Source: Choanephora cucurbitarum
Taxonomy: Eukaryota; Mucoromycota; Mucoromycetes; Mucorales; Choanephoraceae
DNA length: 64,000 nt
Direction: 5' to 3'
NCBI GenBank assembly: GCA_025331435.1
Contig: JAIWNI010000011.1
Location: 186,001-250,000, forward strand
Shown: positions 13,064-26,300 of the stretch, in pieces
Numbering within the stretch: position 1 is the first letter of the stretch
Layout of the letters: every line of letters begins with the position of its first letter
The notes under the pieces: model-generated
The model's input: the letters and a program-made list of their open reading frames with translations, nothing else
What the model was told of the DNA's origin: nothing
Databases searched by the model: none
Position numbers and translations under genes: made by a program

Positions 13064-14476
13064 TGAGTATGAAGGGAATAAGTTGATAACAGAGAAAAAA
13101 AAAAGAGAGAGAGACAGTTACGCACATCGACACGTATACATTGCACTCAAAGTCAAAAATTAAAGTGACGCGCAAAATCATTCACTTTGCATTTTCCTTT
13201 ACGTCACCTAAATTTGGAATAAGTTTTATAAAATAAAAGCATTGCCCTCAACTCTCTTCACGGCTCTGAAGCACTTGTGTAATAGCTGAACTTTTCAAGA
13301 GCGCCAAGATACTGCTAGAGTTTCTGTATATTTTGCGAGTTTTTGCTTTCGAGAAGGAGAAAGACTGGCTAGCATATCTTATGAAGATTTCTTTCAAGGA
13401 AGGTAGTTTTGATTTTTGGAGAGACTAATGAGGACAAATACTGGAGAAGGTTTTACTTGATTGAGTCGTCAACAATGTTATACCTTCAAAAAGAATAAAG
13501 GAGGGGGAGCTAGAATACATGTGTGCGCTCTAAAAAGTATCATAACTAAGAATTAGGAAGAGATTAATACTCGTCAATGAGAGCTATTTGTGTTTGATAT
13601 CTCAATCTATTATCAAGAAAGAACAATTCCTCAGCAGAATAATTAGCCCAAAAAAGAAACCAGAGACTAACGGATTTCCTATCGTATCAGACAAACAAAG
13701 TCGAAACATTCCTCCAATGCGTTCATCAGTTATTTATTTTGCAAATGTTATTGATGAGAGAAGTCGAAATTTCCAACAAAGAAAATGCGCAATGGTCCAT
13801 AGCTATTTCAGAAGAATGCCTTATACTAGCAAAAAAAGAAGACTAGAAAAAATGGCCCTAGCTCTCCTAAAAGCGAGCTAATGAAGATATTTGGGAATAA
13901 GAGTACTGCATAGACTCTCTATTGATCGAGAGAATACTAAGAATGATCAAAAGCTCGTAACCGACAAACTGAGAACTTGGAAACAAGTGATAAAATGCAG
14001 GTGTAAAAGCAGAAATTTCTTTTCTTGTTAATCATTGCAGACAATGGCGATCAGTTTCTCAGAACTAGCCTTAGTTTTTTTTTTTTTCAAATGAACTCCC
14101 TTATAACAGAAAGCGATTGTTGAGCAGGACATTTATATCTATAAGAAAATCAAATCATGGACGCTTTGTTTATCTTCAGTCTATTGAATATCGATTTATC
14201 TACCAGAGAAGCTATGAAAGAAATCAGGATGTTTCTTTTAAATCAGAAGATAGTTTGAAGGGGATTGGCAGTTTAGCAAGTGATCTGTTCAAACTCTGGT
14301 ATTTCATATTCATTTCAGGAAGGTAAATGCATAGATTTCTTTTTTTAATCATGCTAGTCATTTATTGCTTCATAAGGTTTATTAAAGTGAATACTAAAAT
14401 GGAGAAAAAAGAGGGATGTGTAAATGAAACATTAGAAAAAAGATTACAACAAAAGTGTCATTAGTATAAAATCGAT
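13064..14476. other. Spacer with no supported gene
   Basis: 1.4 kb of AT-rich sequence. The RPN11 promoter side has an ACGCGC core at 13168-13173. Open frames at 13588-13881 and 14117-14326 have no recognisable features and lack matching introns or paralogues in the window. Confidence 0.55.
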
Positions 14477-15145
14477 TTAGAAGAATTGAGCAGCAACAAC
14501 AGCAGCCATACCCAAGGCAGCCATGGCTTGACTAGCTACTTCTTTGCTAGCACCAGAAGCACGAGTACCGTTGCTATGAGAAGGTGATTGAGCTGAGCTT
14601 GTGCTACTACCGGAAGGAGAAGAAGATGAGCTAGGACTTGCTGGAGAGGCTGCTGCTACTGCAACATTGTTCTTGTTGACGGGTACAGTGTTTTGAGAGT
14701 TGTTGGAAGGAGTACTGGCACCACCAGAGTTTTCAATTGTGAAAGGACCAGCAAAAGCCATTTTGGGTGATGTACCAAACTCAAAAGCGTCTATTTTTTT
14801 TCTTGGTTAGGTAAAATGTAGAGATAAAGTAAATGGAAAAGACTTACATTCAGTGCCGCTTTCGAGGTCAGAAGGAATCTTCCAAACATACTTCATGTCT
14901 TTGGCATTGATATCTTTGGCAATGGTCATGATAGGTTGAAGAGCATTAGAGGGGCCTTTAGCTAAGACAAGTTGATCAATGACTTGAACTGTAGGATTAA
15001 TCCAAGAAATAATAGCTTCTTGTCCTGCCTTGAATTTGGTGTTAGGTAAAGGCGAAGTAATAGAAATAATTGGAGGCTCTTGTGCAAGTACAACACTAGC
15101 AAAGTAAGCAGCAGAGAATAAAATGGAGGTACCAAAGAACTTCAT
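14477..15145 (-). CDS. GPI-anchored Ser-rich wall protein, Kre9/Knh1 type
   Basis: Two exons (15145-14848, 14790-14477) give 203 residues. The signal peptide is MKFFGTSILFSAAYFASVVLA, followed by the domain start PPIISITSPLPNTKF and the pattern ISWINP, which is the Ser/Thr-rich GPI-anchored Kre9/Knh1 family fold (residues ~22-110). The rest is a low-complexity Ser/Ala/Pro linker and a hydrophobic tail (MAALGMAAVVAAQFF) fitting a GPI signal. Homologues are linked to beta-1,6-glucan assembly or simply sit in the wall; no catalytic residues are known. A TATATAAATA lies about 80 bp upstream. Family assignment is good, role uncertain. Confidence 0.85.
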
Positions 15146-18100
15146 TGTATGTATTAGACTATGAGAGAAGATATAGTGTTAAAATAAAAAATGAAAAGAT
15201 CGAAAGAAAAAGCTAACCTTCATGTATTTATATAACTTGACAAAAAAAAAAGACGTTCCTTTTTTATTATTATTATCTTGACAAAGGAAGGAGAAGGGAA
15301 GCAAGGGGGGAAGGGTAAAAGTCTTTATGACTTCAAAACAGGGTCAAAAAGCAAGATAGAGAGGAGAAATTTAAGAAAAAAGATGTGACACTTATGCAAA
15401 GATTGAGTTTTAGGAGTCGTCAAAACTAAACTACTTAAGGCTTCGAGTCCAATTTTGCAAGGCTGATCCCTTGTTTATCTTATTTTACTGCACTTTGAAT
15501 GATAACTTCTGTCTTTTAAACAGATACGTAGTATGATCTATCACATCAGAGAAAATAAGAATAAGGGAACAACTGTGTGCTCCTTAAAACATGATGTTCT
15601 GTTAATAAACCACAACACTCCTGATAAATTACTTCATAGATCAAAATAATACATTTCCCACTACTATTGCTTAGTTTCTCTCATTTCTTTGGGCTAAAAG
15701 AATCTCATTAAGTACATTTCTATCATACACCATATGAACATAGAATATACAGACATTGAGGCACAATGATATGTTCATAGGAAAACCTCCCTTTTTTCTT
15801 ATCTCCCTCAGATCATGTAAAATATATCTGACATGCTCCCTTTCTTTTGTAGCGCATCACTTTTCTTTGTCTATTGTGCGAAATAAACACTCATTCCTCC
15901 TTTCTTTTGTTCTTGCTATTACCTCTTTGACTCATTAGTCTGCTTAGATGAAACGCCATTTAAAAACAAAGCGTATCTATTCTCTCTTACTTTAGATCAA
16001 TGTGATATGTATAATGTTGAGAAAAAAAATCGATTTTTAAGTGACCTCAACAAGTTCTATTGTTGTCAAACTGAGTATACACTGGATCACCTTTTAATTC
16101 ATCATGTTCCACTTATTATAATACCAACATAGGGATAGTTTGTTTACCCTATCACTCTTGTTTGCCACATTTGTCATATTTTGCTTGCCTTTTTGTTTTT
16201 TTTTTACTCTGATCAAATAAGTGAGTGGAACGCGAAGAATTGCATTGAATGGCAAGTTGGTTTTAAAACAGTAAATATTCTAAGCTAAGATGTTTGTAGT
16301 TTATTTTATCTGCTTTTGAACCAAGTCTAAATAGCCCACTTGCATCTCATGACTATTGCTTACTTATTTTCGAATATACATTGAGATCCTCAGTTTAAGT
16401 GAATCGAGAACAGAGCAATTGTCTCTTGCTCTTAGGAATACAGTCAGCGTATAAGAGTGATATGACACATTTTCAGATATTCTCAAACTAACATTGGTGA
16501 CAAGAAAAAAAGATGGTTATCAAATTTGAGGTGATAAATAAGATTTGCTTATCTATGACAAATCTTCCAAAGAATATTTCCTTTTAGAACTGTGTGTGCA
16601 GTGTTTCTATAGAGCAGTGATTAATGTTTATTGTATCTTTCTTTATTTTTAAAGGCCAGTAACAGCATGCTAATAAAGTTTGATATATTTTACTAGTCTA
16701 TAGAACCGTATTTTGCATGAATGAAAGTACTCCATCTGTTTAGAGACAAATAAAATAGCGTACTAACCAAGCACTTGGTAAAGCAATAAAACAGTAAGAT
16801 ACAAAGTAGTATAGTTTAGATAGTCTATAAATTATTTGATCATCAAAATCATGGGTATGCATTTTAAGGAACAACATCAACAGTATAAAGGAAGTTCATC
16901 ATTCCAAATTGCAAACAACTCAACTAGATTATCTGAGTCACGATTCAAGAAAATCAACAATGAGTCTTGCATCTTTTTCATGTCTATTGGCTCGATCAAA
17001 GAAAAGAAAAATGTGCTCATGAGATTTTGAACACTTAACCATAGGCACTGTAAATATTGAGTGCATGCATATTAAGGTTAGGCGGGTATTCCTTATTTCA
17101 CACAACCCTAGCCTCTACTTTCTCATGCTCCCTGTTTTTTTACTGATGCATCTCTGTTTGTATTTATGAATTTACTCTTGAAGTTTCTGCAGAATCTTAT
17201 AAGGCTTATGATTTTGAATGCAGCGTAAGAACATGTTGACATCATGGTTTAAATGCTTAATTTCACACATATCTTGTTTTCTTTTGTGCTCCATGCCCAC
17301 TTTTTTCTGCTTGCTTTTGTCAGATCATCTTCAGTAGATTGCAATCAAGAAAAAAAAAGGATAAATTTGAAGGCTCTTTATACTATATATTGCTCTTTCA
17401 TTGAAATTGAAAGGAGAGAAATGGAACTTTCCTTGACCCAAAAAAGAAGGCACAAGATTTAAGTGTTATGTGTCATGTCAATCATATCTCGATAGCTGAA
17501 TAATTCAAATGTATTTTCTGCCTTCTAAACAAACCTAATAGCTGGAAAGGGATTTTGGTCAAAATTATGCGGCACTTCTAGTAGACGAGCAAGATTATGC
17601 AATAATAAAGTGTATCTCTGAAATGCAAGCCATGTCCATAAGAAACTGTTTCCTATGTATTGTGTCATCTTCTCAAACGTCGAATTAAACGAATTGCTTT
17701 ACTTCATGCCAAGATCTTTAATAAACATAACAGCAGCTATTGTTGGGTTTCTATCAGAAGGAGATGGAACAAAGTCTCCTTCAAAAAAAAAGGAAATTAT
17801 AGTTTGTTTAGCTAAAATGGTTGTACCTTTCATTGTACGTTATGTGTTTCTGATTACTAGACTACTAGCAGCACAATCGAAACTATGTCTGAAAGTTGCT
17901 TTTTCTTTTACCTTCTATTTTGTTTGACAGTTATCAATACATTCAAAAAAAAAGCGAACATGTTATATTTTCTTCCTCTTTTCAAACGTTAAAATCGAAT
18001 TTAATTGTATGCATCATTGGTGAAACATTATTGACAATTAAATGTATCACGGTCTGTTGGATGCATTGTATATAAATGAATTAATTGTAAGCTTAGCTAA

Positions 18101-19098
18101 AATAAATGAATTGCTCTAGCTCTACTATGTCAAATGAAAAAAAAGAAGAAACGACACATTAGTTTCTACATAATAACACCAAATTAAGTTATAATTATGG
18201 AGTTAAATGTGAGTTACGAGAAAAACCAGTTGTGGCTTGATTAACTATAGACTATATGGTATTCCTCTAATGAAAAAACATTCCAGAAAAAGGAACAGCA
18301 GCTATAGATTCTTGATTATCACAAGCTAGTAAATCCTCTTGTAAAGAAAAGATAAACCGTTTGGCAAGAGATAATAATGAGATGTTCTCTTTTTCGTTGC
18401 AATCCTCTCTAACACAAATCAATTCAAATTCTATAAAACAATTTCTTGCTTTTCTTTATTCTGAATGGTGGAAAAGAAAAACTTGCAAAAGAAACCAGCT
18501 CAAGTCAAGTCAAATAACGAATGCATTATAAGCATGTTGCTTCAATGTAATAAGCCAATATTTGTTTTTGTTCTCTTTTCTTTCTCGATTTCTCAAAGAA
18601 AAGTTAACTAGATATATTGCTTGGACTATCTATTGCTTATACTTATGCTTCAGGGAATGTTTTGTGTATCACCTTCAATCCTTCATACATACAAGAATTT
18701 CTTGTATGAGTAGATTGCCTCCTAGCAATTTCATTGAATTCAACTAAATACATCATGACCTGAATTATCAGTTGGTATAAAAGAAGGGCTTGGGTCTCGC
18801 AACTGTAAATATCTAAAGAGACAGTTTATGAAAGGAAGCCTCTCTCCTCAATTTGTGTGGTTTTTAAACCTCTTTCAAATTTGACCCAAAATAATAATAA
18901 TTTCACCGCTCTCCTGTGTGCCTGTTTGCGACAGAATTATACGCGACTTTTTTTTTCGATTAAACATAGGTCTCTGTGTGTGTGTATATATATTTTTTCA
19001 TATTAGAAAAGCAAAAGACAGGAGAGAAAAAGAAGAGCAAAGTGCATACATATACACCTTAAATACAATCTCATATACTATACGCGCAAGTTTGCTCA
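15146..19098. other. Gene-poor stretch, 4 kb
   Basis: Very AT-rich spacer between the divergent Kre9-like and SWI1-like genes. No domain-bearing frame, tRNA or repeat copy was found. A TATAAAAG at about 18777 lies 320 bp before the SWI1-like ATG and may belong to its promoter. Confidence 0.55.
15225..15234 (-). promoter_or_regulatory. TATA box of the Kre9/Knh1-like gene
   Basis: Minus strand reads TATATAAATA, 80 bp upstream of the ATG at 15145, a usual spacing for a strongly expressed gene. Confidence 0.5.
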
Positions 19099-19747
19099 AT
19101 GGATCCCAAGCTATTTGCAGCAGCTCAACAGGGCATGTCGATGAACAACCAACAAAATCAACCTAATCCTAGCATGATGATGGCCTTTCAACAGCAGCAA
19201 CAACAGGCACTTCAACAGCAACAGCAACATCAACAACAACAGCCTGACCTACAACCATTTTCTCTAGCGGGCGCAGGCCTGCCTTTCAATCCAGCTAGCC
19301 TTGATGCCATGAGCTTTCCTAACGATTTTTCTAGTTTGGATCAGACTGACCTAAACATGAACTCTTTCCTACAAGCAAACCCTTCCTTGATGGCCAATAT
19401 GAATTTAGCCTCCTTTTCACAACCACAGCTACAACCACAAACACAACCTCATCTTCGCCAAGGCCCTCATCCAACATCAGCTTACTCACCTCAAAATTTA
19501 ATGGCTTTAGGAGCTAACAATCCAGGTAAGAAAACCTCCTTTTACAAAAGTCTGTTTTCTCTAGATATATACTCAACCACAATCATGTAATATTTAGCTG
19601 CTCTTCAAGCTCAATTCAACAACAGAGCTCTGTATCAAAATAATAATATGATGGCCAACACACCACAAGCTCTTTTATATCAACAACAACAGCAACAACA
19701 ACAGCAACAGCAACAAGCTCAACAGCAAGCGCAACAACAACAACAGC

Positions 19748-19779
<32 letters not shown>

Positions 19780-22298
19780 GCTGCTATGGCTATGAACAGA
19801 GGTAAAGTAGAGAGAAAGAAAGAGGAAAAATGGGTGGGAGAGTATGAGGGACTACTGTCAAACACTTTGTCTTCCTTCTGTTTGGATTTGCTCATTTCGA
19901 TAGTATAGCCAAGCAGTCACCTAGTCAATCACCAGCCTTAAACAGTGCCAATTATCCAGGAAACACAATTGGATCGCCTGTCATTAATAGTCCACATATG
20001 CAAAATACACGAATTGGATCAGATTATGCTGGTAAAAAACAGAAAGAAAAAGAAAAATAGCACCATTGTATCTGCTTACATTCATTGCTTATTTGTCTTG
20101 TAGCCTCGCCTATGAATCCTAACAGTATGGGATCATCAATTCAGCAGTCTCAAGCTAACGGTATATCACCTTCTCCGCAAATGGGCAGAGTTATCCCTTC
20201 ACAAGCAAGCAATCGGTTTATGCAACCCATGAGCATGTCATCACCTCAACAATCTATGTATCAGCCTCAACCAATGGTACAACAACCACAAACCAGAATG
20301 GGAAGTGCTTCACCTTCTTTAAACAATTCAGCATTTGCATCACCTCAGCAACAGCAAGAAACCGATGAGTCAAAGTATATAAATATGGCAGGAAATTACA
20401 TCCAACAATCTCCTATGCAGCAACACGCCTCTCCTATCCCACGTCAACCAGCTACACCAGGAAGTGCACATTCAACACCACGTCAACAGCATCAACAATT
20501 AGAAACATCCACTCCTCATATGAGTCCTGTGGTCAAACAGGTACCACCACCCATTATGGGTCCTCATTCATCTCCATCACCTAAGCCTGCCTCTTCTGAT
20601 ATGAGAGCTGCTTCTGCAGTGCCATCGCAGTCACCTGCACAACACGCTCCATCACAACCTAATGCATCTACACCAATAGCTGTTACACCCAACATGGGTG
20701 CTGTCGGCTCACCAGATTCCTCCTCACATGTAGCCCCCTCTTCAACACCTACGACTTCAGCAGCAGCCCCTACTCAGTATGTGACTTATATACCAAAAAC
20801 GCGTAATGTGGAAACCTATGGCGGTATTGATCTCAAGTATTTTGATAAATTCGAAATCAAACCTCCTGTGCCTCATCTAAATGAGCTGGGCTTGATTGAT
20901 ATTCAGGCACTAACCATGTCGTTGAAGTCAGGGATGAAGATGGAAATGACAAATGCACTAAACATCTTGACTGTCTTGACTGTGCAACCCCATATACACC
21001 AACAGCAACAGCAGCAGCCACCTCATCTACCTCTTGTTCAGTGCGAAGATCTATTGGATGTCCTGCTGGATCATTTAGAACAAGACATTCTCGGCACACA
21101 GTCTCGATTTGCAACAGATATCCCTGATACAGATTCAAGTGAGGAAACAGGTAATCGCCCACAAGAAACAATCGATGACGTGACTTACACCGACCTGTTT
21201 GACATGTCTTTGGACGAGATGAAAAGCTTAATACCTCAGTTGGAGAATCCAGCCTCAGAAATATGGCTCTCTTTGCGAGAGCGCTGTCTTTGTATTTTTA
21301 ATATCATTCGCAATTTATCCTTTATGCCCGAAAATGTGCAATACCTTGCCAGTCATACTCGATTTGTCTCTTTGATGGCTCAAATTGCTGATAGCACACA
21401 TCGGGTCTCTTCTGTTGAGGGACGGGACGCTTATGGCAAGCACGCTTGGTTTGTAGGCATACGTCGTATGGACAAGCTAGACTTCCGCAAGAGTACACTG
21501 GTCATCTTTTCTAATATAGCTATGTTCTTGACTCTGAAAAATGAAGAAACAGCTCGTGTATTGGCTGAGCTAGTACATGATTTTTTGGTCCATGGGCCTG
21601 ATACTTACTACTCGCTTTTGGCCATTGAGATATGGAGTAAACTGACAGTGAACCATGACAATCGTCAGATGTTACATACCCTACTGCTTCGTGACAAGAA
21701 AATAATGCAGGCAATAGAACAAATATGGATTGAACTGACAGCTGTGATCCGTCGCGATTTCTTTTCGCTAGATGGCCGTGTCATGCATGCGATGACATCG
21801 AATCAGTTGGCTACATTGGAGCTGACTGTAATCGGACTCTACAATGTGGTGGCTATTGCTGGGAATGAATCGTTAAAGCAACATTTGGCTCAATGTAACA
21901 AGAGCATTGGTATGATGATTATGCGTCTTTGTATCACCTTGGCCGAGTCTGGTAATCCTCAGTTTGGACTGGTTACTAAGCGCGGTATGGAATTGATTCG
22001 TTCTCTTGTATGTGGTGGAGATGGTATTCGAAGGCGCTCCAATCAACGCCAGCAAAATCAGCCAAGAGCGTTGGATGTTCTTGCTTCAGTTCACTCTTCA
22101 ACGCAAGCCGCAGCAACTTCAGCAGCATCTGATGAAAAGGATTTACCCTCAATAGCTGATAGAGCCAGTCGTATCTTGGACATGCCAATCGTTCGCGAAA
22201 AACTAATGCTGTCTATGTTAAAACCCACCACTGATCCAGAGATTTTACGCGAGCTATCTGATATTGTAGCGTTGATAGATGAAGATCCTATTGTATAA
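19099..22298 (+). CDS. SWI1-like subunit of the SWI/SNF remodelling complex
   Basis: Four exons (19099-19525, 19598-19801, 19909-20031, 20104-22298) give 982 residues. The first ~450 residues are low-complexity: Gln/Asn/Met/Pro/Ser-rich with a polyglutamine tract coded at 19681-19779. From about residue 480 the sequence becomes folded: TYGGIDLKYFDKFEIKPP, then LIDIQALTMSLKSGMK and long helical segments (LRERCLCIFNIIRNLSF, LDFRKSTLVIFSNIAMFL). This matches the C-terminal armadillo-like region of fungal Swi1 and animal ARID1/BAF250. It would act in the nucleus as the activator-contacting subunit of SWI/SNF. The ARID DNA-binding domain that normally precedes this region is not visible. The name rests on pattern recall, so a related remodeller subunit is possible. 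Confidence 0.75.
19681..19779 (+). repeat. CAA/CAG repeat coding polyglutamine
   Basis: 33 codons reading Q12-A-Q3-A-Q16 inside exon 2 of the SWI1-like gene. CAA dominates and is interspersed with CAG, so the tract is not a pure triplet run. Confidence 0.95.
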
Positions 22299-23336
22299 AC
22301 TTTTCTCCTCCTTGTTCCTTCCTTTCTTTAAAAACAATGCTGATACACATATCCAATTACACGTCCAAATAACCTGCTTTCTTCCTCTTTCTTATTGTCA
22401 AATAAAATCAAAACAATGTGTCATTACACATTGCTAAAGCTTTTCTATCTTATTCTTATTCAAGGTGTACATGTTTATCATATGATACAAGATAATTGAA
22501 ACCAATGCTTACGTCAAAGCCACTCCATCATTCGCGTCTCGCCTTCTGAGCATTGTTTTCATTCATGAAAATAAAAAGAAAGGGAAAGAAAATGTTTAGC
22601 ACACTAATTTCAGTATGATAACTCTTGGAATAAGCGGGATTATACTGCTAATCATCTTTAAGGATATGACCCATTCTAGTAGTCAGAACGTACAAGCGTA
22701 TAACCGAAGAGAAAGTGAAAGAGAGAAAAAAAAGAAAGGAAGAGAGAGAAGCTAACAACAAACTTCCAGCTTATGTTAAACTATGCAAAGCAAACGAAGC
22801 AGCCTATCTTTGTTCCTAACAGACCACATAGAGATTTCAAAGAAAGATAGAGCATGCAACACTCTTCATTTGTCTCTTTTTGATACCCTAAACATATTAA
22901 GTGAAGCATATCTAGTGTGCTAAGCTATCTTAATGATTTGATTCATACCTTCAACAAGCAGAGTGTATATGCAACTAATGGCTTCTTAAAAACATGATCA
23001 CTTCAAGAAAGCGTAATTTGCAGTTGAACTTAAAATAGATTTCGGACACTCAAAATTGTGGCCAAAACGGGACCATCAATATGTGTGTGAAAGGGAAAGC
23101 AGGAAAAGAAAGAGAGCAAGAAACGATAAATGGGGTCTTATGTGAAGCGCAAATAACCGAGTCAGCTTTTCCCCGGGTTTGCTTGCATCAGCTATTTTTC
23201 CACTATATATACATATATATATATATTTCTTCTTTTTATTCCCTTCTTCTTCTTCTTTTTTCTTTTATACAAGAGAATTCATTAACTCTGTCCCCTACTC
23301 TTTATCAATAGAAAGAGAGAGAGAAAAAAATAAACT
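22299..23336. other. Spacer between SWI1-like gene and eIF4G
   Basis: 1 kb AT-rich spacer with a short TA run near 23205-23226 followed by a pyrimidine tract before the eIF4G start, as is common upstream of highly expressed fungal genes. No gene seen. Confidence 0.55.
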
Positions 23337-26300
23337 ATGAGCAGGCCACCATACCATACCGAGCATAGACCAAAGCAGGTTCCTAACTATGCTCAGGCTG
23401 CAAAGATACAACACCCTCAACAACAACAGCAACAACAGACGCGAGGAGGGTCACAGCCATCACGACAGAATAATAGTGATGAACACATAAAACCTGGTTA
23501 TAATAGTAACAGACCACCAGCAAACTCATCTTGGCAAAACTACAAAAATTCGTAAGTATCTCATCTACCAAGATGGAGAACATACAAGACAAACTAAGGT
23601 TTTCGCCTATTTAGATATAACAAGTCAAGAGACTATAATGATTATACTTACAAGAAATCATCTGTACAATTACCTATGGCACCCAATGAAACAGGTGAGT
23701 GTTTTATCTATGGTTGTCTTTTCAGTTACCATAATAACCCTTTTTATTATTATTATTATTTTCATGAATTGTAAGCTCCTATTCAATTTGGATCAGTAAA
23801 TCAATCCGTTACTACAAATCAACGCAATAACGATATACCTGTGACAAAACCAGAGTTTGGCTTGACTAACGATTCAACAAGCCATGTAAGTTTTTCTATC
23901 TATGTTATCTAAAGCAGACTCATTTAGCCTGTCTTCTGTTTGAAATTACAGTATCGTCCTCGACCACCAAGACAAGAGATACCCCGATCACCTCGTAACA
24001 CGAACGATGGTAGATTATTTACTCAACCCTATGCACCTCGTCGAGATTATAATCAAGGAGATACAGCAGGAGGTAGTGGCGGCAATGGAAGATATAATAA
24101 TAACCGTTATCACAATAATAATCCTGGATACAATAGAAATAACAATTACAGACCACCTGTATCGCAGACATCACAACACTCTACACCACACACTTCTACC
24201 TCTTCGTCATCGCCGCCACCGCCACCGCCATCAACAGCCATAACAGCAACAGCGTCTGCTACTTCGCCTTCTCATATGGTTAATCCACCCAACGTCACCA
24301 CTGAAACTCATACCACCCCACCTATCATCACACCTACAACTACTCCTAACAGTAATAACAATCCACCACACAAACCCTCACAATCCCCAAACGCTTACCA
24401 TCATGTACAAATAGCTTATTCGCCACAACAGATCCCTCAGCAGCCCTCAAATCTGCCTCCTTCTCCTATGAGTCATCGTGCTTCTCCCAACATGAATCCT
24501 TATACACCTAAAAAGACCAATTTATCTCCTCACATGCCTCATTCTTCACCTCAGAGTATTCAGATGACCTCTGCTAGTTGGTCTCCTGCTGGACAATACG
24601 TAAGCTGTTTTTTTTTGTTGTTGTCTAACGATGAGTGACTCACATTTCATTCTTTATCCAGTTTTACCCTCACCAGTATCCCGTACCTGTCGCCTCTTTT
24701 CCAGTAGTGACAACAACAAGTCGATCTCCTATAATTCCCCCACCTACCACTCGTAAAGCTATTGCCATCATTGATCCTGCCACAGGAACAGCAGTCAACA
24801 CAAGTCCCATGTCATTGACATCTCACCCTCATCCTCAACATCAAAAAGAAGAAAAGCACTTTGATTTTAAGGTACCTGCAGTATCTAAACCAGTAGTCAT
24901 TGTTGATCCTGCCATTCGTGATCGTGAACTGAGAGAAAAGAAAGAACGTGAAGAAGCTGAACAAGAAGCTAAGCGAAAGGAAGAGGAGGAAGCAGCAGAA
25001 AAGGCTAGAAAGGCAAAAGAAGAGGAGGAAGAAAGAGAGCGCTTAGCAAAGGAAGAAGAGCAGAAACGCCTTCAGAAAGAAGCAGAAGAAGCAGAGAAGG
25101 AGCGATTGGAGAAAGAGCGGTTGGAAAACGAACGTTTGGCTGCTGCTGCTGCTGCCGAAGCTGCTGAACGTCAGCGTCAAGAAGAAGAAGCATTACGTAA
25201 GATCGAAGAAGAAATTGAATCTCGTCGCGTCATCAATGAGTTAGAGGCTGATAGAAAGCGCCAGGAAGAAAAAAAGAGACAAGCCAAGATTATTCAAGAT
25301 CCCAGCACAATCGAATATCCTCCAGGCATCAAGGCTCCTGCAGCATGCACAGAAGGCACTCAAAGACATGTCTATAGTATCGACTTCTTGCTCCAATTCC
25401 AACAGATTTGCCTCGACACAGATGAAGAAGTTTCTACCATCATTCAACGTGAATTAAGCGAAAGCAATACAGCTGGTTCAAACAGATCAGGTATGGGCTC
25501 CTCCATGCGTCAACCTTCTGATCGCGGAAAGAACCCACCTCGTACACCTGGTGGTACTAATCTGAGCCCCGATACCATGTTCAAAATGGGGTCGCGTGAT
25601 GGTCGCATGGAGATGGGTAAATTTAATATGGGCAGGCCTTTAACAGCTCGTAATAATTCTCAATACATGGAGCGACAAGGATCGATGGGTAGAGGTGGCA
25701 ACATGATGAACCGAGGTGGTGGTCGTGGAGGAGGATCAGGCGGTATGAAGATTATTCGCAACCCTCCTCAACAACAGCCTATGAACGGCCCTTCATTTGA
25801 ACCAGTAACTCCTTTGGAAAAGAGCGAGAATCGTTGGGTTCCCTCTGTAATCGCATCAAGTGCAGCTCAACCTCCTGCTGAAGGTGAATTGATGTCGCAA
25901 GAGTACATTGTTCGTAAAGTCAATGCTTTATTAAACAAGCTGACACTTGAAAAGTTCGACACCATCACACCTCAAATATTCGAATATGCCCGTCAATCAG
26001 CTAAAGAAGACGATGGTCGCTCTCTTCATACAGTTATGCAGTTGGTTTTTGAAAAGGCCTGTGATGAACCTGCTTTCGCCAACATGTGGGCTCGTCTCTG
26101 CCATTACATGTACAATTCAATGACAGATGATATTAAGGATGTGACTCTTTTGAACGAACAAAAGAAACCCTCTTCTGGTGTTTTGTTGTTCCGAAAATAT
26201 CTTTTCAATCGTTGTCAACAAGAGTTTGAAAAGGGTTGGAAGGTCAATATGCCTGAAGTAGACGAGATGGATGGTGTCTTGTCAGATGAATACTATGCTG

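Noticed and set aside
13588..14326. Plus-strand frames of 97 and 69 codons
   Set aside because: The first lacks an early ATG, neither has a domain or codon pattern like the nearby genes.
20857..22188. Minus-strand frames of 60-104 codons inside the SWI1-like gene
   Set aside because: They are antisense shadows of a long conserved coding exon.
23205..23226. TATATA run as a specific promoter element
   Set aside because: A simple TA microsatellite in AT-rich DNA; it cannot be told from background.
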